Origin: 66-474 sp035717365
GTDB taxonomy: Bacteria > Pseudomonadota > Gammaproteobacteria > Xanthomonadales > Rhodanobacteraceae
Assembly: GCA_035717365.1 (NCBI GenBank)
Contig: DASTIS010000165.1
Coordinates: 1-5,642, forward strand
DNA: 5,642 nucleotides
Direction: 5' to 3'
The notes under the pieces were generated by a model. It had not been told where the DNA came from. It worked only from the letters and a program-made list of their open reading frames with translations, and searched no databases. The position numbers and the translations under genes are program-made. This document shows positions 1 to 5,221 of this stretch, one piece after another. Each line of letters starts with the position of its first letter. The first letter of the stretch is position 1.

Positions 1-204
1 GAGGTCGCCGCCTTCGACGCTGACCGTGCCCGGAAACCTTCCGTGTGCGGTGTCGTGCCGCGTCAGGTGCGCGTTGGTTTCGGCGTCGCCGAGATCGTTG
101 ACCGCGACGATGCGCATCGCGCCGGTGCGATTGGATTCGTATAGCGCGCGCAGGATGTTGCGGCCGATGCGGCCGTAGCCGTTGATCGCGACCTTGATGG
201 CCAT
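1..204 (-). CDS. gap: Glyceraldehyde-3-phosphate dehydrogenase family, N-terminal part (cut by window edge)
   Basis: Only the first 68 codons are present; the gene runs off the left edge. The protein starts MAIKVAINGYGRIGRN, the NAD-binding Rossmann motif (GxGRIGR) of type I GAPDH. It continues with ALYES, then VAVNDLGD and the HDTAHGRFPG segment typical of the family near residues 50-60. GAPDH oxidises glyceraldehyde-3-phosphate to 1,3-bisphosphoglycerate in cytosolic glycolysis/gluconeogenesis. The ALYES stretch also resembles erythrose-4-phosphate dehydrogenase (Epd), which feeds pyridoxal phosphate synthesis. The catalytic Cys region that would help decide lies outside the window. The ATG at 204 is preceded by AAAGGA with about 7 nt spacing, which supports this start. 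The gene is divergent from the nuclease gene. Family is nearly certain; gap versus epd is not. Confidence 0.9.
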   Translation of the reverse strand, partial: MAIKVAINGYGRIGRNILRALYESNRTGAMRIVAVNDLGDAETNAHLTRHDTAHGRFPGTVSVEGGDL

Positions 205-243
205 GGTGTGGTCCTTTGCTCGAAGCGTCGATTGGAATAGCCG

Positions 244-272
244 ATTTTAGCGCCTTTCGCGGGCTACTTCAC
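244..272 (-). promoter_or_regulatory. Candidate sigma70-type promoter for the GAPDH-family gene
   Basis: Read on the minus strand, TAAAAT (249-244) lies 39 nt upstream of the ATG at 204. A weak -35-like GTGAAG (272-267) lies 17 nt further upstream. The -10 matches TATAAT at 5 of 6 positions and the -35 only at 3 of 6. This is a pattern match only. Confidence 0.3.
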
Positions 273-275
273 CGC

Positions 276-318
276 TGGGCGCCGCCAAACCGTGGCAAAC
301 TGGCGCTTTCGGCGCCCA
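276..318. repeat. 9-bp perfect inverted repeat in the divergent intergenic region
   Basis: TGGGCGCCG (276-284) and CGGCGCCCA (310-318) are exact inverted copies separated by 25 nt. The pair lies upstream of both the GAPDH-family gene and the nuclease gene, so it could be an operator or a hairpin in the nuclease leader. In GC-rich DNA such a repeat can also arise by chance. Confidence 0.35.
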
Positions 319-346
319 TTGCCGTGTGTTTGCGGATTCCGTTGCC

Positions 347-1138
347 ATGCCTGCAAAATCGACGATCCTGGTACTGGTCATCGCGCTGTCTTGCGCTCCG
401 CGTGCGTTTGCCTGGGGTCCGCGCGGGCATCGCATCATCGCGCGGCTGGCTGCGACGCGGCTGACGCCGCAGGCCAGGGCCGAAGTGGAAAAACTGCTGG
501 CGGTACGCGGCAAGCGTTACCTGGACCAGGTCGCGAACTGGGCCGACGATCTGCGCGACACCGATCCAGCGCTCTACCGACGCACCAGGAAGCTGCATTA
601 CCTCAACTTCCAGTCGGGCGATTGCCTTTATGACCCGCCGCGCGACTGCCGCGATGGTGAATGCGTGGTGGCCGCGATCACGAAATATTCGTCGATCCTG
701 GCCGACCGCTCGAACAGTCCCGCCGAGCGCGCCCGGGCGCTGGCCTACGTGGTGCATTTCGTCGGCGACGTCCACCAGCCGCTGCACGCGGGTTATCGCC
801 ACGACGCGGGCGGCAACGACTTCCAGGTGCGCTGGCACGGGCAAGGTACCAACCTGCACCGGATCTGGGATTCGACGATGCTGGACGATGCACGGCTTTC
901 GACCGCGCAATACACGCGCAAGCTGCTGGCCGAACGCACGCCCATCGCGACCGGCGGCACGCCCGCAGCATGGGCCGAGGAATCCTGCCGCATCGATCGC
1001 GACGACGGCGTCTATCCGTCGTCGCATTTCATCGACGAAGCCTACATGCAGCGCGAACGACCGATCGCCGAGCGCCGTTTGCGGCAGGCTGGGGCGCGAT
1101 TGGCCGAGTTGCTCAATCGCGATCTTGCGAACGGGTAG
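347..1138 (+). CDS. Secreted S1/P1-family zinc nuclease
   Basis: A 263-residue protein with a hydrophobic signal peptide (about residues 4-20) ending AFA, followed by WGPRGH. In S1/P1 nucleases the mature N-terminus is a Trp that helps bind zinc, so cleavage after AFA is expected. With mature numbering from that Trp, the expected trinuclear zinc ligands are all present: W1, H6, D45 (in NWADD), H62 (KLHY), H115 and D119 (VVHFVGD), H125 (DVHQPLH), H149 and D153 (NLHRIWD). The family hydrolyses single-stranded DNA and RNA and 3'-nucleotides. Here it is probably periplasmic or secreted and may serve phosphate or nucleotide scavenging. I chose ATG 347 because it gives a compact signal peptide; in-frame GTG 326 would add seven residues. 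No clear Shine-Dalgarno precedes either. The stop codon TAG lies inside the GTAG of a repeat. Confidence 0.93.
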   Translation: MPAKSTILVLVIALSCAPRAFAWGPRGHRIIARLAATRLTPQARAEVEKLLAVRGKRYLDQVANWADDLRDTDPALYRRTRKLHYLNFQSGDCLYDPPRDCRDGECVVAAITKYSSILADRSNSPAERARALAYVVHFVGDVHQPLHAGYRHDAGGNDFQVRWHGQGTNLHRIWDSTMLDDARLSTAQYTRKLLAERTPIATGGTPAAWAEESCRIDRDDGVYPSSHFIDEAYMQRERPIAERRLRQAGARLAELLNRDLANG

Positions 1139-1161
1139 GTCGGGTTGATCCGGCGAAGTCC
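1135..1161 (+). repeat. GTAG repeat element A (probably truncated copy)
   Basis: It begins with GTAGGTCGGGTTGATC, which matches the start of the next element (1162-1177) at 14 of 16 positions. It then runs into CGGCGAAGTCC and stops where the next GTAG begins, so it looks like a shortened copy of the same family. Its first TAG (1136-1138) is the stop codon of the nuclease gene. Confidence 0.6.
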
Positions 1162-1203
1162 GTAGGTTGGGTTGACCGCGGCTTCATCGCGGGAAGCCCA
1201 ACG
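1162..1203 (+). repeat. GTAG repeat element B with two-part hairpin
   Basis: After GTAG, GTTGGG (1166-1171) pairs with CCCAAC (1197-1202), and inside it CCGCG (1176-1180) pairs with CGCGG (1188-1192) around a 7-nt loop. Sequences beginning GTAGGTTGGGTTGA and ending in an AACCCAAC-like half are, from memory, common intergenic repeats in proteobacteria. Its position between two convergent 3' ends suits a role in mRNA 3'-end protection or weak termination. No T-run follows. Confidence 0.6.
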
Positions 1204-1220
1204 TCCATGATGTGATTGCC

Positions 1221-1251
1221 GTCGGGCTTCGCGTTGCCCAGCCCAGGCTAC
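1221..1251 (-). repeat. GTAG repeat element C, inverted relative to A and B
   Basis: Read on the minus strand it starts GTAGCCTGGGCTGGG and ends GCGAAGCCCGAC. GGGCT (1224-1228) pairs with AGCCC (1240-1244). Its inner end (1220-1230) can also pair with the inner end of element B (1193-1203) at 10 of 11 positions, so B and C can form one larger hairpin. It ends 1 nt from the stop codon of the DUF962 gene (1253-1255). Confidence 0.55.
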
Positions 1252-1252
1252 G

Positions 1253-1720
1253 TCAATACGCGATACCGAGCCGCCGCATCAGCTTGCCCATCAGCCATGC
1301 CGGCCCGATCAGCAACTGCACGATGTTGTCGAAGAACGCCGGACGGCGCCCCTCGATCGCGTGACCAACGAACTGCCCGATCCATGCCGCGACGAACAGC
1401 ACGGCCGCCAGGATCAACAAACCGCGCGGGCCCAGCACGCCGTACAACGCCCACGCAATCGCGCCACTCGCGATGAACACGACCGCCATCGCATAGCCAA
1501 GATTGCGCGACAGCCGGCGGTAGAACAGGAACGCGGCGAACATCGCGATCACCGCCCAAAGCCCAGGACGAAACCAGTTCGGCAGGACGGGCGGTGCGGT
1601 CCACAGCGCCGCGATCACCGCCCACATGATCACCGGCACGCACACCCAATGGATCGCGCGGTTGACGGGATTCTGGTGATCGGCGGCGTAGCTGCCGAAC
1701 CATTGGTGGATGTCGCGCAT
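1253..1720 (-). CDS. DUF962 / Mpo1-like integral membrane protein
   Basis: A 155-residue, strongly hydrophobic protein. The N-terminal signature WFGSYAADHQNPVNRAIHW (residues 7-25) and the later WIGQFVGHAIEGRRPA (113-128) are the two conserved blocks of the DUF962 family. That family includes yeast Mpo1 (YGL010w), an iron-dependent dioxygenase acting on 2-hydroxy fatty acids in the ER. The His residues H15, H24 and H120 are candidate metal ligands. About four to five membrane segments are visible, near residues 25-41, 53-67, 75-94, 98-116 and 130-146. The substrate in bacteria is not established, so a role in fatty-acid turnover is only inferred. The start is supported by CAGGAG about 9 nt upstream. 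It follows the YciI-like gene by 39 nt, probably in one operon, and ends in the GTAG repeat cluster. Confidence 0.85.
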   Translation of the reverse strand: MRDIHQWFGSYAADHQNPVNRAIHWVCVPVIMWAVIAALWTAPPVLPNWFRPGLWAVIAMFAAFLFYRRLSRNLGYAMAVVFIASGAIAWALYGVLGPRGLLILAAVLFVAAWIGQFVGHAIEGRRPAFFDNIVQLLIGPAWLMGKLMRRLGIAY

Positions 1721-1759
1721 GCTGATGGTCTCCTGCGTGATGCCGCGCCCGACGGATCG

Positions 1760-2065
1760 TCAGTCGTCGTCCGGAAGCACCACTTGCGGCATCGGATGCA
1801 CTTCGAACGTGAAGCCTGCGCCCGCCTCGATGGCCGGGTCGCCCGCGGCCAGGGGCTGCGGATCGACCCCGTCGCCCAGCCGCAGGATGGCGATGCCGTA
1901 ACCGCCCTTCGGGTCGGCCACCGGGCCGAACGCGACGACCATGCCCTGGCCCATCAATTCCCGCCAGTAGAGGCCATGCTCGTGCATCAGCCTGGTTTCG
2001 TCGGCACTGATGTCGGCGATGAAATTCGGCCGCGGCGGAACCAGTTTGTACAGGAAGAATTTCAT
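1760..2065 (-). CDS. YciI-like (YCII-related domain) protein
   Basis: A 101-residue protein starting MKFFLYKLVPPRPNF. It carries the usual family blocks: PPRPNF..DI, H30 (LMHEHGLYWREL, residues 27-38), FGPVADPKGGYG (46-57), and a C-terminal DPAIEAGAGFTFEVHPMP (76-93). YCII-domain proteins are small ferredoxin-like-fold proteins. They usually form dimers and have a conserved His-Asp pair thought to be catalytic; D51 in VADPKG is the likely Asp here. The true substrate is not known for most members. I chose ATG 2065 because GGGAG lies about 6 nt upstream and the family begins here; the open frame extends 33 codons further upstream without homology to the family. It lies 55 nt after purC and 39 nt before the DUF962 gene. 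Confidence 0.88.
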   Translation of the reverse strand: MKFFLYKLVPPRPNFIADISADETRLMHEHGLYWRELMGQGMVVAFGPVADPKGGYGIAILRLGDGVDPQPLAAGDPAIEAGAGFTFEVHPMPQVVLPDDD

Positions 2066-2120
2066 GGGGTTCTCCCGTCCTGGCGGCGAGGCGATGATGC
2101 CACCTGCACGGCCCGACGAT

Positions 2121-3017
2121 TCACCGGACCGCGATTCCCGCCAACTTGCTGAGGGCTTCGGCATACTTCGCTGCGGTGCCGTCGATCACCGACTGCGGCA
2201 GCTTCGGGCCCGGTGCGCGTTTGTTCCAGTCCAGCGTTTCCAGGTAATCGCGCACGAACTGCTTGTCGTAGGACGGCGGGCTGATACCGGTCTTGTACTG
2301 GTCGGCGGGCCAGAAGCGCGAGGAATCCGGCGTGAGCATCTCGTCCATCACGTACAGCTTGCCGTCCGCGTCGGTGCCGAACTCGAACTTGGTGTCGGCG
2401 ATGATGATGCCGCGCCCGGCGGCGTAGTCGGCGGCGAATTGATAGATCGCGAGCGTCGCATCGCGCACCTGCCCGGCGAGGTCGGCGCCGATTGTCGCGA
2501 CCACCTCGTCGAACCCGATGTTCTCGTCGTGGGTGCCCTTCGGCGCCTTGGTGGATGGGGTGAAAATCGGTTCCGGAAGCTGCTGCGCCTGCTTCAGACC
2601 CCCGGGCAGCCTGATCCCGCACAGCGAGCCCGTGGCCTGGTAATCCTTCCAGCCCGAACCAATCAGGTACCCGCGCGCGATCGCCTCGATGGGCACGGCT
2701 TTCAGGCGTTTCACCACCACCGCGCGTTGGGCGTACAACTTCGCGTCGACACCTCCGGGAAGAACGTCGGCTACCGGTGTGCCGGTCAGGTGATTGGGCA
2801 CCAGGTGCGCAGTCTTGCCGAACCAGAAGTTCGAGATCTGCGTCAGCATTTCGCCCTTGCCGGGGATCGGGTCGGGCAACACGACGTCGAACGCCGACAA
2901 ACGGTCGCTCGCAACGATCAGCAGGCGATCATCGGGAAGCGCGTAGACGTCCCGTACCTTGCCGCGATGCAGCAGTTCCAGTCCGGGCAGGTCCGATTGC
3001 AACAGGGTGGTGGACAT
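2121..3017 (-). CDS. purC: Phosphoribosylaminoimidazole-succinocarboxamide synthase (SAICAR synthetase)
   Basis: A 298-residue cytosolic enzyme of purine synthesis. It joins aspartate to CAIR using ATP to give SAICAR (EC 6.3.2.6). Characteristic blocks appear in order: HRGKVRDVY (17-25), ASDRLSAFD (36-44), PIPGKGEMLTQIS (50-62), ARGYLIGSGWKDYQ (114-127), TPSTKAPKGTHDENI (153-167), IIIADTKFEFG (204-214), and MDEMLTPDSSRFW (224-236). Length matches the longer, roughly 300-residue PurC type rather than the short form of about 240 residues found in E. coli. ATG 3017 is preceded by GGGAG with 4-5 nt spacing and gives the usual N-terminus; the open frame upstream to 3221 is not family-like. It is the first gene of a probable minus-strand operon with the YciI-like and DUF962 genes. 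I saw no PurR-type operator. Confidence 0.97.
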   Translation of the reverse strand: MSTTLLQSDLPGLELLHRGKVRDVYALPDDRLLIVASDRLSAFDVVLPDPIPGKGEMLTQISNFWFGKTAHLVPNHLTGTPVADVLPGGVDAKLYAQRAVVVKRLKAVPIEAIARGYLIGSGWKDYQATGSLCGIRLPGGLKQAQQLPEPIFTPSTKAPKGTHDENIGFDEVVATIGADLAGQVRDATLAIYQFAADYAAGRGIIIADTKFEFGTDADGKLYVMDEMLTPDSSRFWPADQYKTGISPPSYDKQFVRDYLETLDWNKRAPGPKLPQSVIDGTAAKYAEALSKLAGIAVR

Positions 3018-3046
3018 GATGCTCCCGAAGCAGTGGCGAAGCTGCG

Positions 3047-3052
3047 ATTGTA
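3047..3052 (-). promoter_or_regulatory. Candidate -10 element for purC
   Basis: On the minus strand TACAAT (3052-3047) matches TATAAT at 5 of 6 positions. It would place the transcript start near 3040, giving a leader of roughly 20-25 nt that includes the purC ribosome binding site. The matching -35 region is poor (TCAACC-like). Confidence 0.4.
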
Positions 3053-3071
3053 ATCCGGCAATGGCCCCCGG

Positions 3072-3101
3072 TTGAGCGCCGGCGGCAGCCCGGCTGATAA
3101 A
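3072..3101 (+). promoter_or_regulatory. Candidate promoter for cytochrome c - djlA
   Basis: TTGAGC (3072-3077) and GATAAA (3096-3101) are separated by 18 nt, each matching the sigma70 consensus at 4 of 6 positions. Transcription would then begin about 1-3 nt before the ATG at 3110. This fits the lack of a Shine-Dalgarno there. Pattern match only. Confidence 0.35.
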
Positions 3102-3109
3102 CTGACCGG

Positions 3110-3445
3110 ATGCGGAAGTTGCTCGTTTTGACCTCGATGCTGGCTGTGTTCGCGCCGGGTGTGGCGCTGGCCGAAACGACCGCGCCGGTTCGCCCGGCGC
3201 GGCTGGGCCTGTGCGCCGCATGCCACGGCGACGACGGCCACGCGCGGATCCCGGGCGCGCCGAATCTCGCCGGGCAACCGTATCAATACCTGCTGCAGGC
3301 CTTGCACGAATACCGCTCGGGCCAGCGCAACGTACCGGTGATGCGAGCGGCGACCGGGCCGCTCACCGGCAAGGACATGCAGGCGCTGGCGCGCTGGTAC
3401 GCGGCGCAGTCACCGTGCCAATCGCCGCAGGCGGGTAGCCCGTGA
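3110..3445 (+). CDS. Small periplasmic c-type cytochrome (class I, cytochrome c4-like half)
   Basis: A 111-residue protein with a signal peptide (MRKLLVLTSM..., cleavage probably after VALA at residue 21). It has one haem-binding CAACH motif (35-39), so haem is attached covalently in the periplasm. The following PNLAGQPYQYLLQAL (51-65), EYRSGQR (67-73), PVM with likely distal ligand M78, and LTGKDMQALARWYA (85-98) match one half of a cytochrome c4. Known c4 proteins have two such domains and about 190 residues, so this is a single-domain relative. It probably shuttles electrons, but its partner is unknown. No Shine-Dalgarno precedes ATG 3110; a start at 3137 would leave too short a signal peptide. 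An extra Cys (103) lies near the C-terminus. The stop overlaps the djlA start. Confidence 0.9.
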   Translation: MRKLLVLTSMLAVFAPGVALAETTAPVRPARLGLCAACHGDDGHARIPGAPNLAGQPYQYLLQALHEYRSGQRNVPVMRAATGPLTGKDMQALARWYAAQSPCQSPQAGSP

Positions 3446-4260
3446 GGATCTGGGGCAAGCTGATCGGGTTCGTGGTCGGCTTGTGGATTACGCACGGCAG
3501 TTTCGGTGCCGCGCTGCTGGGAATGGTGATCGGACACCTGCTGCTCGACAGCGGCTGGCTCGGAGGGCTTACCCAGACCGGTGGCAGGAACGGCTACGTC
3601 GAACCGCTGTTCGCGCTGATGGGCGCATTGGCCAAGAGCGACGGCCGCGTGTCGGAAGCCGAAGTATCGACCGCCGAAAAGCTGATGTCCCGGCTGGAGC
3701 TGGACGCCCTGTGGCGGCGTCGCGCGATCGACGCCTTCAACCAGGGCAAGGCGCCGGGTTTCGACCTGGCTCAAACGCTGGTCGCCCTGCGCGCATGGTG
3801 CCAACCGCGGCGCAGTTCCGTCATGCCGTTCCTCGACATGCTGTGCGACGTGGCGCTGGCCGATGGGCCGTTGACGGACGAGAAACTGCAGGTGCTGAAG
3901 CGCGTGGCGTTTTCCCTGCGCGTCAGCGAAATACAGTTGGTGGCGCTGCTCGCGATGAAGGGCTTTGCGTGGCACGGTGCGCGCGGCCCGCGCCCCGGCG
4001 ATTACGCGCACGCCGGAGACTATTCGGGCTACCGGACCACGCCGCCGCGCACCAGCGGTCCGGATCCCTATGCCGTGCTCGGCGTGGCGCGTGATGCCGA
4101 CGAGCGCACGATCAAGCGCGCGTACCGCAAACTGATCAGCGAATATCACCCGGACCGGCTCGGCAACATGCCGGAGGACCTGCGTCGGCGTGCCGGTGCG
4201 CGCGCCAGCGAGATCAATGCGGCGTGGGAACGCATACAATCGGAGCGCGGCTTCAGGTAG
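3442..4260 (+). CDS. djlA: DjlA-type membrane-anchored J-domain co-chaperone
   Basis: A 272-residue protein, close to the 271 of E. coli DjlA, with the same order of parts. First is an N-terminal WGKLIGF leading into a single Gly-rich membrane segment (about 3-35). Next is a TerB-like helical domain (about 50-175) with the acidic motifs AKSDGRVSEAEV (64-75) and ALADGPLTDEK (138-148). A short linker follows, then a C-terminal J domain (about 207-270). The J domain holds DPYAVLGV, TIKRAYRKLISEYHPD and the essential HPD (236-238), which stimulates DnaK ATPase. DjlA sits in the inner membrane with its J domain in the cytosol. The start is GTG in a GTGA overlap with the cytochrome stop, implying translational coupling. 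The ending ERGFR mirrors the QKGFK of E. coli, so the protein is complete. The TAG stop belongs to a REP element. Confidence 0.95.
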   Translation: MRIWGKLIGFVVGLWITHGSFGAALLGMVIGHLLLDSGWLGGLTQTGGRNGYVEPLFALMGALAKSDGRVSEAEVSTAEKLMSRLELDALWRRRAIDAFNQGKAPGFDLAQTLVALRAWCQPRRSSVMPFLDMLCDVALADGPLTDEKLQVLKRVAFSLRVSEIQLVALLAMKGFAWHGARGPRPGDYAHAGDYSGYRTTPPRTSGPDPYAVLGVARDADERTIKRAYRKLISEYHPDRLGNMPEDLRRRAGARASEINAAWERIQSERGFR

Positions 4261-4280
4261 GAGCGCGCCTGCGCGCGACC
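4257..4280 (+). repeat. REP element 1 (GTAG type), left half of an inverted pair
   Basis: It opens GTAGGA, then a perfect GCGCGC (4263-4268) - CT - GCGCGC (4271-4276) hairpin, then GACC. This is the general layout of GTAG-type REP sequences. Bases 4258-4260 are the djlA stop codon. It matches the inverted partner at 4303-4326 at 20 of 24 positions. Confidence 0.85.
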
Positions 4281-4302
4281 GGCCTGTCGCCCAATCCATT
4301 GA

Positions 4303-4326
4303 GGTCGCCGGCAGGCCGGCTCCTAC
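4303..4326 (-). repeat. REP element 2, inverted partner (BIME-like pair)
   Basis: Read on the minus strand it opens GTAGGA, then GCCGGC - CT - GCCGGC, then GACC. The four differences from element 1 all lie in the stem and occur as two base-pair swaps, so both hairpins stay perfect. The outer GTAGGAGC/GCTCCTAC of the two elements can pair, and CCGGCCTG (4279-4286) can pair with CAGGCCGG (4312-4319). The spacer between elements is 22 nt. REP pairs usually act as mRNA stabilisers or sites for REP-associated transposases; no transposase is present here. Confidence 0.85.
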
Positions 4327-4332
4327 AAGGGA
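4327..4332 (+). promoter_or_regulatory. Ribosome binding site of rpe, directly abutting REP 2
   Basis: AAGGGA lies 5 nt before ATG 4338 and immediately after the last base of the REP pair. It fixes the rpe start at 4338, although the frame is open back to 4224. Folding of the REP pair would bring a strong stem right up to the ribosome site. Confidence 0.75.
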
Positions 4333-4337
4333 ACACC

Positions 4338-5006
4338 ATGGCCAAACTACCCAGCGTCATCGCACCATCCATCCTTTCGGCGAATTTCGCGAAGCTCGGT
4401 GCGGAAGTCGACGCCGTCATCGACGCCGGAGCCGACTGGATCCATTTCGACGTAATGGACAACCACTACGTGCCCAACCTCACCATTGGCCCGATGGTGT
4501 TGAAGGCGCTGCGTGCCTACGGCGTCACCGCGCCGATGGACGTGCACCTGATGGTCGAACCGGTGGACCGGATCGTGCCGGATTTCGCCGAAGCCGGGGC
4601 GACGTCGATCAGTTTCCATCCGGAGGCGACGCGGCACGTCGACCGCACGCTGTCGCTGATCCGCGAACACGGCTGCAAGGCCGGGCTGGTTTTCAATCCG
4701 GCGACTCCGCTGGACTGGCTGGACTACGTGCTGGACAAGGTCGACATCGTGCTGGTGATGTCGGTGAACCCGGGTTTCGGCGGCCAGTCGTTCATCCCGT
4801 CAGCGCTGGAAAAATTGAAGCGCGCGCGGGACCTCATCGACCGCAGCGGCCGGTCGATCCGTCTGGAAGTCGATGGCGGCGTCAAGATCGACAACATCGC
4901 GGAAATCGGCCAGGCCGGAGCGGATACGTTCGTCGCCGGCTCCGCCATTTTCGGCAGCGACGATTACCAGGCCACGATCGCGGCAATGCACAAGGCGGTC
5001 GGGTGA
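4338..5006 (+). CDS. rpe: Ribulose-phosphate 3-epimerase
   Basis: A 222-residue cytosolic TIM-barrel enzyme that interconverts ribulose-5-phosphate and xylulose-5-phosphate in the pentose phosphate pathway. Family blocks are all present: IAPSILSANFAKLG (8-21), WIHFDVMDNHYVPNLTIGP (34-52), DVHLMVEPVDR (68-78), FHPEA (93-97), KAGLVFNPATPL (114-125), VLVMSVNPGFGGQSFI (138-153), LEVDGGVK (176-183) and FVAGSAIFG (198-206). The catalytic acids are D38 and D179, and metal ligands include H36 and H70. Similarity to E. coli Rpe is very high by eye, with the active-site loops essentially identical. It follows djlA by 77 nt that are almost all REP DNA, so it may be co-transcribed with djlA. In pseudomonads rpe is followed by gph and trpE; the next gene here is outside the window. 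Confidence 0.97.
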   Translation: MAKLPSVIAPSILSANFAKLGAEVDAVIDAGADWIHFDVMDNHYVPNLTIGPMVLKALRAYGVTAPMDVHLMVEPVDRIVPDFAEAGATSISFHPEATRHVDRTLSLIREHGCKAGLVFNPATPLDWLDYVLDKVDIVLVMSVNPGFGGQSFIPSALEKLKRARDLIDRSGRSIRLEVDGGVKIDNIAEIGQAGADTFVAGSAIFGSDDYQATIAAMHKAVG

Positions 5007-5024
5007 AAAAGCGGATCAGTCCGC
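5006..5024 (-). terminator. Short terminator-like hairpin with T-run, minus strand
   Basis: GCGGA (5011-5015) - TCAG - TCCGC (5020-5024) is a perfect 5-bp hairpin with a 4-nt loop. On the minus strand it is followed by TTTTT (5010-5006), the intrinsic terminator layout. It would stop transcripts coming leftward from the repeat region toward the 3' end of rpe. For the plus strand there is no T-run, so it would not terminate rpe. The stem is short. Confidence 0.45.
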
Positions 5025-5051
5025 AAATGAACGCGAATCAACGCCAATGAA
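5022..5051 (+). repeat. Three tandem 10-bp repeats
   Basis: CGCAAATGAA (5022-5031), CGCGAATCAA (5032-5041) and CGCCAATGAA (5042-5051) follow each other without gaps and fit the consensus CGCNAATSAA. The 10-bp period equals about one helical turn. The array is short and lies just after rpe. Confidence 0.65.
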
Positions 5052-5057
5052 AGCACG

Positions 5058-5221
5058 GCACAAACTTTGCTGAAGCGTGCTCTGGAGGCGCGGGCGAAGC
5101 AGCTGTTGTGAAAAGTCAGGCCACGGAGCCCTTGGCCATGGGTGGCGGCTCTGATGGCCGTTCTGGACACCCGGACCTTCAGAGTGTTGCCGTTCGCGAC
5201 AGGAATCGGCGAGGCCGCGTC
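5058..5221 (+). repeat. Long tandem repeat, unit 1 (164 bp)
   Basis: It begins GCACAAA and aligns with unit 2 at a constant offset of 164 nt. Over the first 110 bp (5058-5167 against 5222-5331) I count 92 identities and no gaps; the 64 bp from 5104 share 60. After one indel a weaker match continues (GCCGTT at 5189 against 5352). CGTGC (5076-5080) can pair with GCGCG (5088-5092). No open frame across it looks like a gene. Non-coding repeat of unknown family. Confidence 0.8.

Noticed and set aside
326..346. Upstream GTG start for the nuclease
   Set aside because: It would add MFADSVA in front of a complete signal peptide and has no better ribosome site than ATG 347.
383..394. Possible lipobox (ALSC) in the nuclease signal peptide
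   Set aside because: The -3 position is Ala rather than Leu, and the enzyme needs cleavage after AFA to expose its zinc-binding Trp.
2010..3053. 347-codon plus-strand open frame opposite purC
   Set aside because: Shadow of purC, which has all SAICAR synthetase motifs on the minus strand.
3283..4299. 338-codon minus-strand open frame opposite the cytochrome c gene and djlA
   Set aside because: It is a GC-rich shadow. The plus strand encodes clear CAACH and HPD proteins, while this frame is Arg/Gln/His-rich without any domain.
4200..4337. Upstream in-frame extension of rpe back to 4224
   Set aside because: It would run through the end of djlA and the REP pair. The family N-terminus and a good ribosome site fix the start at 4338.
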